A DNA stretch of 64,000 bases from Rheinheimera sp. A13L (GTDB lineage: Bacteria > Pseudomonadota > Gammaproteobacteria > Enterobacterales > Alteromonadaceae), in assembly GCF_000217935.1 (NCBI RefSeq), contig NZ_AFHI01000045.1, positions 62,001 through 126,000 of the forward strand, written 5' to 3'. The notes beneath the pieces are model-generated. The model was not told the DNA's origin and did no database searches. It was given only the letters and a program-made list of their open reading frames with translations. Within the stretch, counting starts at the first letter, position 1. Each line of letters begins with the position of its first letter. The position numbers and the translations under genes are program-made. Shown in pieces: positions 57,971 through 64,000 of this stretch.

Positions 57971-59323
57971 TTAGCCCAACTGTACTTTGTTTCGCCCCAT
58001 AGCTTTGGCCTGATACAACGCCTGATCGGCTCTTTTTAGCATTGAATCTTTGTCATCACCCTGCTGGTATTCTGTCACACCAAAACTGATGGTGAATTGG
58101 GGCAAACCTGGCTCGTCAAGACTGGCAATATGTTGTCTTAACATTTCAGCGAGTTGACATGCGGCTTCGGCTTTTTGTTGCGGCAGTAAAATGACAAACT
58201 CTTCTCCACCTAAGCGAAACAACGAGTCTGTTTTACGTAAGCGGCGGCTGATATGCTCTGTTAAAGACTGCAATACTTTGTCACCTGTGTGATGGCCAAA
58301 CTGATCGTTCACCTTTTTAAAGAGGTCCACGTCCAGCATGGCAATACTGAACAGGCCACCACGTTCGGCAAGGCTCATCTCCATACGCAGTTGTTCATCC
58401 CACTTATGGCGGTTAAAGGCACCTGTTAATTTATCCCGTGTCGCCAGCACCAGCAATTGCTGTTCTATTTCCTGCCTGTTACTGATTTCCAAAGAAAGGC
58501 GCTGCACCATCATTTTCAAATCATGTTCAAGTTCTGTAAGCTCATCCTGATGTTGTGGCTGATGAAAAACCGGGCTGCTGATAGGTTCGCCCAGCTCTAT
58601 GGACTGTTGTACGTTTTTAATTTCGGCCTGAATACGGCCAATACGACGACGAAAAATTTGCAGTATATAAAAAGTCAGATACAAGCCAATCACAAAAGCG
58701 CAAAAACCAAGACCTGTGTTCACCAGCATAAATTCATTTTGATGTTTGTCGGTATAACGGCTGGCTTCGAGCGTTAATTTTTCCATATGCCGTAAAATTA
58801 ACATCATGCTTTGGTCTAAAAGGGCAGCTTCGTCTTCAAACCGGCGCCACTGCTGCTCTGTGGTATTGCCTTGTTGCAAGGCCAACATAAGCTGCTGCTC
58901 AAAGCTGTCACTTTGCTGATGAAACTGTTGGATACTGGCCAGAATTTGCTGATGCTCAGCCGCTGCAAAACGAACCTGATGTTGCTGCAAACTTTTGTTT
59001 AACACCAACTCAGTTTTATCCAGCAGAGCTTTTAATGCCTCGCGTTGCGCGGCAAAAGCTTGTTCTGGCTTTAACTCAACTCTGGCATCTTTACCATTTA
59101 AGCGAAATTGTTCAATAAATAAATGCTGCTTTAATTGCATCATTTCCAGCTCACTGAGCATTGCAGTCAAAGGCACATCAATTTCTGCCACCTCATGCAT
59201 TTCCGCACTTATAAGTTTAAGTTTAAAAATGGAGTAGAGAATAACAACAAATAAAAAGGACAGCAGAACCACCAGTAAACTACTGATTTTTCGCTGTAAA
59301 GAGGCATTAAACCACTGCTGCAT
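57971..59323 (-). CDS. membrane-bound sensor diguanylate cyclase (GGDEF)
   Basis: 450 residues. Membrane segment 1 (about 15-35), a periplasmic helical sensor rich in Gln, Leu and Glu (about 36-210, four-helix-bundle type), membrane segment 2 (about 213-232), a HAMP-like linker and a GGDEF domain with GGEEF and an RKTD inhibitory site five residues before it. Makes c-di-GMP. I prefer ATG at 59323 with AGGA upstream, over a TTG 27 codons earlier. Confidence 0.9.
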   Translation of the reverse strand: MQQWFNASLQRKISSLLVVLLSFLFVVILYSIFKLKLISAEMHEVAEIDVPLTAMLSELEMMQLKQHLFIEQFRLNGKDARVELKPEQAFAAQREALKALLDKTELVLNKSLQQHQVRFAAAEHQQILASIQQFHQQSDSFEQQLMLALQQGNTTEQQWRRFEDEAALLDQSMMLILRHMEKLTLEASRYTDKHQNEFMLVNTGLGFCAFVIGLYLTFYILQIFRRRIGRIQAEIKNVQQSIELGEPISSPVFHQPQHQDELTELEHDLKMMVQRLSLEISNRQEIEQQLLVLATRDKLTGAFNRHKWDEQLRMEMSLAERGGLFSIAMLDVDLFKKVNDQFGHHTGDKVLQSLTEHISRRLRKTDSLFRLGGEEFVILLPQQKAEAACQLAEMLRQHIASLDEPGLPQFTISFGVTEYQQGDDKDSMLKRADQALYQAKAMGRNKVQLG

Positions 59324-59593
59324 AAAAGGTCCTGTCTGATCAGATCGCTGGACCGACTGTAAAGCGGCCTGCCGGTTGACGTGGTGCTGTTGGCTATCGT
59401 TCAAGCATCTTAACGATAAATTGCTGATTTAGATAATAAAGTGCGCTCAGTTGCAGAACTTAACGCCTGAATACAGCGACTATCTCCCACCAAAAGTTTC
59501 ACTATTGGAAACTCTTGAACTTAAGTTAAATTAAGGTTTATTTATTGTTAATAAATACCGTACTGTGACCGGAATACAACAACCGGAGGTTCT

Positions 59594-60661
59594 ATGAACT
59601 TACTACATCGTTCCATCAAAGTACTGTCTTGCGCTCTGTTATTGCCTTTGTCGCTGTCTGTTGCCGGGCAAACTGAGCTCAACACCACACTGATGCTGAC
59701 CAAAAAAGCCGACAAAACCTACCTTAGCTGGTCAACAGAAGTTCCAGCTGTAGCCCGGCAGGAAATTTACCGCAGCACCAGCAGCCTGTTTGAGCAGGCC
59801 GAACGTATTGCGGTATTAGACCCCTATCAACAAGTGGCGGAAGACAACAACTTTGCCCCTCATCAGGACTATTGGTATTGGTTAAAAGTAATTGACGCTG
59901 ATGGCAAGGAACATCTGTCCAACTTATCTGCCACAGTACCCCAATTCAGTTATCAACCCTTTGCCACTATAGCCAATGCCAGCCGCTGCAAAGCTGGAGC
60001 TACCTTTAGCAACGAAACAGTAGACTGTGGCGGTGTAACTGTGGGCAGTAGTTGTGCCGGCGATGCAGAAGGCCAGAAACCGGTGATCACCTTGAAAAAC
60101 GCCAGCGTGAAAAACCTGCGTATTTCCGCCAGCGGTGGTGCAGATGGTATTCATTGCAGCAGTGGCAACTGCACTATTGAAAACGTCGTCTGGGAAGATA
60201 TTTGCGAAGATGCCGCCACCAACAATGGTAAGACGATGACAATCAAAGGTGGTTTAGCCTTTAACAGTGCCAATGGTTCCGGTGGTAAACCCGATAAGGT
60301 ATTTCAGCACAACTCAAAAAACAGCACCACTGTGCTGACAGGTAACTTTACTCTGACAGGAGAACACGGCAAATTATGGCGCTCTTGTGGTGACTGTACC
60401 AACAATGGTGGCCCACGTTATCTGACCATTTCAGGTGTGACAGTGAATGGAAAAATTGACAGCATAGCTGGAGTCAACAGCAACTATAAAGACGTGGCTA
60501 CTATTCGTAATCTGAAAATTAAAGACTACAAAGCAGGCAAGCCACCCATTTGCGAACACTACACCGGAGTGAAAAAAGGACAGGGTAAATCTGTAAAAGA
60601 TAAAGAATACTGGAACAGCGCCAGCTGTAATGTCAGCAAAACCGATGTAACCAAGCTGTAA
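59594..60661 (+). CDS. pectate lyase, PL3 family, secreted
   Basis: 355 residues: signal peptide (1 to about 25), an N-terminal fibronectin-III-like domain (about 28-115) and a PL3 catalytic domain (about 120-355). Signatures of PL3: GADGIHCSSGNCTIENVVWE, CEDAATNNG, GKPDKVFQHN and GKLWRSCGDC. Cleaves polygalacturonate by beta-elimination with Ca2+. The extra domain before the catalytic part is not universal in PL3. ATG has GGAGG upstream. Confidence 0.93.
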   Translation: MNLLHRSIKVLSCALLLPLSLSVAGQTELNTTLMLTKKADKTYLSWSTEVPAVARQEIYRSTSSLFEQAERIAVLDPYQQVAEDNNFAPHQDYWYWLKVIDADGKEHLSNLSATVPQFSYQPFATIANASRCKAGATFSNETVDCGGVTVGSSCAGDAEGQKPVITLKNASVKNLRISASGGADGIHCSSGNCTIENVVWEDICEDAATNNGKTMTIKGGLAFNSANGSGGKPDKVFQHNSKNSTTVLTGNFTLTGEHGKLWRSCGDCTNNGGPRYLTISGVTVNGKIDSIAGVNSNYKDVATIRNLKIKDYKAGKPPICEHYTGVKKGQGKSVKDKEYWNSASCNVSKTDVTKL

Positions 60662-60681
60662 TGTATTGAAGCTGAATCGAT

Positions 60682-60713
60682 AAAAAAACAGGGACTGAAT
60701 TTAGCAGTCCCTG
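60682..60713 (-). terminator. terminator between convergent pectate lyase and czcA genes
   Basis: Perfect 9-bp stem (CAGGGACTG / CAGTCCCTG) with a 7-nt loop, with seven A on the left that give a U tract for minus-strand transcripts from czcA. The plus direction has only CTTTAGT after it, so it works mainly for czcA. Confidence 0.88.
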
Positions 60714-60733
60714 CTTTAGTATTTATGCTCTGT

Positions 60734-63700
60734 TTACACTTTTCTGAAATTCACCAACCGGTATAAAGCAGGCAGCACCAGCAAGGTCAGTAAAGTAGAG
60801 GTGATAATGCCGCCTATCACTACAGTGGCCAAAGGCCGCTGAATTTCTGCGCCAGTGCCTGTGTTAAAAGCCATAGGTACAAAACCCAGGCTGGCCACAA
60901 GCGCTGTCATCAGTACTGGTCTTAACCTCGATAGAGCGCCCTGTTCCAGCGCGGCCAAAAGCTCCACGCCCTGATCTCGCAACTGGCGGATAAAACTAAC
61001 CAGCACTATGCCATTCAGCACAGCTATACCTGATAAGGCAATAAAACCTACAGCAGCAGAGATCGACAACGGCATATCACGCAAAAGCAACGCAAATACG
61101 CCACCTGTCAGAGCCAGCGGCACACCGCTGAATACCACTAAAGTATCCCGCACTGAGTTTAAGGCGCCATACAGCAAGCCGATGATCAGCAGCAGAGTTA
61201 AAGGCACCACTATGCTTAAACGCTCTGTCGCCGACTGCAATTGCTTAAAAGTGCCACCGTAATCCAGCCAATAGCCATCGGGCAACTCTAAAGCATTCAT
61301 ACGTTGCTGCACTTCAGCAATAAAACTGCCCAAGTCTCTGCCTGTCACATTGGCTGTCACCACAACATTACGTTTACCACTTTCCCTGTTAATTTGGTTC
61401 GGGCCTGTGATTTCTTTAATAGTGGCAATTTCACCCAGCGGCACATAGCGCAACTCAGCCGAGTCATTGAGGGGCAAAGTGACTGGAATACGGGCTAAAG
61501 CTGCAGGGTCTTGCCGTAATTCCTCAGGCAACCTGAGCAACAACTTAAAGCGCTTGTCGCCTTCGTACATCAATCCCACCTGACGGCCACCAATAGCGGT
61601 TTGGATCAGTTGCTGCATTTGCGCCACATCCATACCGACTAAAGCTAAGTGATCACGCTGCGGTTCTATGGAAAGTAAGGGCAAACCGGCCGCCTGTTCC
61701 ATTCGTGCATCTTCAGCGCCAGGCACTGCAGCAAGCACTGCAGCGACCTGCTCACCCACTTCGGCCAAAATATCCAGATCATCACCATAAACCCGCACTG
61801 CCACATCGGTCCGAACCCCGGCGATCAGTTCGTTAAAGCGCATTTCTATCGGCTGAGTAAATTCGTATTTATTACCCGGAATTTGCTCTACTAATTGCCG
61901 TAGTTCCTCTTCAAACTGAGCTTTGCTTTTATCCGGATTGGGCCAGTCCTGCTGGTTTTTTAGAATAATAAAAGTATCGGCAACATTAGGTGGCATAGGG
62001 TCTGTGGCGACTTCCGGCGTGCCAATTTTTGAGAACACTCTGTCTACTTCAGGCAAAGTGGCTACTTCCGCTTCCAGCTGCATTTGCATCAACACCGACT
62101 GCGTTAAACTGGTGCCCGGAATACGCAAAGCATGCATGGCTATATCACCCTCATCCAGTTGAGGCAAAAACTCCGAGCCCATTTTAGTGGCTTGCCAAAG
62201 CGCTGCCGACATCAGAAGCACAGCGGCAACAGATACCAACAGCGGCGTTTTAATAGACAGCACCAGCAAAGGTTGATAAGCCTTGCGAAGTGCCAGCATT
62301 AAGGCATTTTCTTTTTCCGAAATTTTGCCACTGACAAACAAGGCAATAGAAGCCGGAATAAAAGTAATGGCCAGAATTAAAGCGCCCAATAACGCCGCTA
62401 TAACAGTAAAAGCCATAGGCTGGAACATTTTTCCTTCTACACCACTTAAAGCAAAAATGGGCAGATACACCAGCATAATAATAAAGACGCCAAACATAGC
62501 AGGTGTCATCACTTCTTTGGTGGCGGCTAAAACCACGGCAGACCGTTCTTTTAAGTTGAGTAATCTGCCCTGTCGATGCTGAGCTAAACCCAGTTGGCGC
62601 AGGCAGTTTTCTACCACTATCACAGATCCGTCGACTATCAGGCCAAAATCAATAGCACCTAAGCTCATCAGGTTGCCACTCATTTTATTGGCCGCCATAC
62701 CGCTGATGGCAAACAGCATACTCAGTGGGATCACAAGCGCTGTTAATAGCGCCGCCCTGACATTACCTAAAAACAAAAACAGGATCACTACCACCAGCAC
62801 AGCACCTTCCAGCAGATTGGTTTCTACTGTTTTGATGGTTTTATCCACCAATGTAGTTCTGTTGTAATTTGCTTCGGCTAACACACCTTGGGGCAAACGT
62901 AAGTTGATCTCTTCAAGCCGACTAGCGACTTGCTGCGAGACAGTACGGCTGTTTTGCCCCATCAGCATCATCACTGTGCCAAGCACTACTTCGTTGCCAT
63001 CCTGAGTGGCAGCGCCGGTGCGAAGTTGTTTGCCAATAGCCACCTCGGCGACATCTTTCACCCGCACCGGGCCGTCGTCTCTTTTGGCGATCACTAAAGC
63101 TCTGATATCCTCTAGCGACTTCAACTGGCCTGGTGAGCGGATCAACCACTGCTCACCATTGCGCTCTATATAACCAGCCCCCACATTGCTGTTGTTTTGC
63201 TCAAGAGCTTGCGCCAAATCATCCAGCGTCAGTTTAAAGGCCAGCAGTTTGATCAGATCAGGCGCCACCTGATATTCGCGGACATAACCGCCAATGGTAT
63301 TAATTTCGGTGACACCCGGCACTTTGAGTAGCTGAGGCCGGATCACCCAGTCCTGAATAGTGCGTAAATCTTCCGGGTTATAGGCAGAGCCATCGGCTTT
63401 TTTGGCGTCAGGCACCACTTTGACAGTGTAAGAGAAGATTTCGCCAAGGCCTGAAACTATGGGCCCCATCTCCGGATCTATGTCGGCAGGCAGTTCGTTT
63501 CTGACATTTTGTAGCCGCTCCGACACTTGTTGTCTGGCCCAATAAATATCAGTGCCTTCGGTAAAGACCACTGTGACTTGTGATAAACCATAACGCGACA
63601 ATGAGCGGGTATATTCCAGCTGCGGCAAACCTGCCATCGCAGTTTCTATGGGGTAAGTAATACGCTGCTCAGTTTCCAGTGGTGAAAAACCTTCTGCAGC

Positions 63701-63853
63701 CGTATTAATTTGCACCTGCACATTGGTGATATCTGGCACTGCATCGACAGGTAAACGCGATGCTTGCCAAAGTCCTGCCGCAGCCAATAACAGCGTCAGC
63801 AGCATGACGAGCACTGGCTTTGCCAATGCTGTTTTGAGGATATTATTTATCAT
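60734..63853 (-). CDS. czcA: heavy-metal efflux RND pump, CzcA/CnrA type
   Basis: 1039 residues, the usual size. Inner-membrane proton antiporter of a tripartite Co/Zn/Cd (HME-RND) efflux system. Twelve membrane segments in the RND pattern. The motif DFGLIVDGSVIVVEN in the fourth membrane helix region fits the divalent-cation (HME1-2) class rather than CusA. ATG with AAGGGG upstream. Downstream of the membrane-fusion gene by 9 nt, so co-transcribed. Confidence 0.93.
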   Translation of the reverse strand: MINNILKTALAKPVLVMLLTLLLAAAGLWQASRLPVDAVPDITNVQVQINTAAEGFSPLETEQRITYPIETAMAGLPQLEYTRSLSRYGLSQVTVVFTEGTDIYWARQQVSERLQNVRNELPADIDPEMGPIVSGLGEIFSYTVKVVPDAKKADGSAYNPEDLRTIQDWVIRPQLLKVPGVTEINTIGGYVREYQVAPDLIKLLAFKLTLDDLAQALEQNNSNVGAGYIERNGEQWLIRSPGQLKSLEDIRALVIAKRDDGPVRVKDVAEVAIGKQLRTGAATQDGNEVVLGTVMMLMGQNSRTVSQQVASRLEEINLRLPQGVLAEANYNRTTLVDKTIKTVETNLLEGAVLVVVILFLFLGNVRAALLTALVIPLSMLFAISGMAANKMSGNLMSLGAIDFGLIVDGSVIVVENCLRQLGLAQHRQGRLLNLKERSAVVLAATKEVMTPAMFGVFIIMLVYLPIFALSGVEGKMFQPMAFTVIAALLGALILAITFIPASIALFVSGKISEKENALMLALRKAYQPLLVLSIKTPLLVSVAAVLLMSAALWQATKMGSEFLPQLDEGDIAMHALRIPGTSLTQSVLMQMQLEAEVATLPEVDRVFSKIGTPEVATDPMPPNVADTFIILKNQQDWPNPDKSKAQFEEELRQLVEQIPGNKYEFTQPIEMRFNELIAGVRTDVAVRVYGDDLDILAEVGEQVAAVLAAVPGAEDARMEQAAGLPLLSIEPQRDHLALVGMDVAQMQQLIQTAIGGRQVGLMYEGDKRFKLLLRLPEELRQDPAALARIPVTLPLNDSAELRYVPLGEIATIKEITGPNQINRESGKRNVVVTANVTGRDLGSFIAEVQQRMNALELPDGYWLDYGGTFKQLQSATERLSIVVPLTLLLIIGLLYGALNSVRDTLVVFSGVPLALTGGVFALLLRDMPLSISAAVGFIALSGIAVLNGIVLVSFIRQLRDQGVELLAALEQGALSRLRPVLMTALVASLGFVPMAFNTGTGAEIQRPLATVVIGGIITSTLLTLLVLPALYRLVNFRKV

Positions 63854-63862
63854 GACAACCCC

Positions 63863-64000
63863 TTAATGATCATGGCTGGCGCCAGACTTCATCAGGTCGG
63901 CTTTGAGAATAAAACTATGAGTTGTGACATATTCCACACCCAGTGGCACACCGGATAACACTTCTACTTGTGTATCGTCGGCGCGGCCTAATTGCGGCAT
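63863..64000 (-). CDS. periplasmic membrane-fusion protein CzcB/CusB type, C-terminal end only
   Basis: 46 codons visible (45 residues and the stop), cut by the right edge. It reads EVLSGVPLGVEYVTTHSFIL then KADLMKSGASHDH, typical of the C-terminus of RND membrane-fusion proteins with a His-rich metal-binding tail. It stops 9 nt before czcA, which identifies it as the pump's adaptor. Confidence 0.85.
   Translation of the reverse strand: MPQLGRADDTQVEVLSGVPLGVEYVTTHSFILKADLMKSGASHDH

Noticed and set aside
60734-63853. CusA-type copper/silver pump
   Set aside because: The membrane motif is DFGLIVDGSVIVVEN, as in divalent-cation CzcA/CnrA types, not the GAMVDAAIVMIEN-like motif of CusA.
1-64000. 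CRISPR arrays, tRNA or rRNA genes, complete insertion sequences
   Set aside because: No regularly spaced repeats, cloverleaf-like segments or intact transposase genes were found by reading; a dedicated scan was not possible.

Overview
The window looks like a chromosomal segment of a marine or freshwater gammaproteobacterium of the Rheinheimera/Alishewanella/Shewanella type. This is inferred from the 368-residue PurC form, the PL3 pectate lyase, the PAS-GGDEF/RsbQ-like pair and the moderate GC content; no rRNA gene is present to prove it.

Positions 1 to about 42000 hold one very large nonribosomal peptide synthetase (NRPS) locus, all on the minus strand, so it is read from high to low coordinates. 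It opens with a diaminobutyrate-type aminotransferase and a JmjC/cupin-like Fe(II)/2-oxoglutarate oxygenase. Six NRPS proteins follow, with 3+3+1+1+2+1 = 11 modules. A SyrP/TauD-like hydroxylase gene sits between the third and fourth NRPS genes. The last NRPS ends in a thioesterase domain and runs off the left edge. NRPS1 begins directly with a condensation domain, which suggests an acylated (lipopeptide) product. Four internal condensation domains have the look of the Pseudomonas dual epimerisation/condensation family, so D residues are predicted at positions 1, 2, 4 and 5. Specificity codes read by eye give Ser at position 4 and Asn (probably beta-hydroxylated) at position 7. Acidic pocket residues that fit basic amino acids occur at positions 1, 5, 8, 9 and 11. 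The overall inference is a cationic undecapeptide, probably lipidated and rich in Dab/Orn/Lys/Arg.

The subunits appear to be joined by TubC-type N-terminal docking (beta-hairpin, betaHD) domains and short acidic C-terminal tails. The hydroxylase carries the same N-terminal docking domain, which makes it a docked in-trans tailoring enzyme.

Positions 42000 to 44380 are gene-poor and contain a badly decayed IS3-family transposase and one small ORF. Positions 44380 to 47270 hold an orphan ParB-like gene, a Sfp/EntD-type phosphopantetheinyl transferase and a type II thioesterase; the last two very likely serve the NRPS. Next comes an RsbQ-like hydrolase/PAS-GGDEF signalling pair (47755 to 49478).

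From about 49.9 kb rightwards the content is ordinary chromosome: a zinc-ribbon gene disrupted by a 261-bp MITE, two GNAT acetyltransferases, purC, an XRE regulator with a membrane partner, an S41 peptidase, an SMP-30-like beta-propeller, a lipoprotein hydrolase, a membrane GGDEF protein, a PL3 pectate lyase, and a CzcA-type heavy-metal RND pump with the tail of its membrane-fusion partner. No tRNA, rRNA, CRISPR array, MbtH-like gene or exporter for the peptide was seen in the window.
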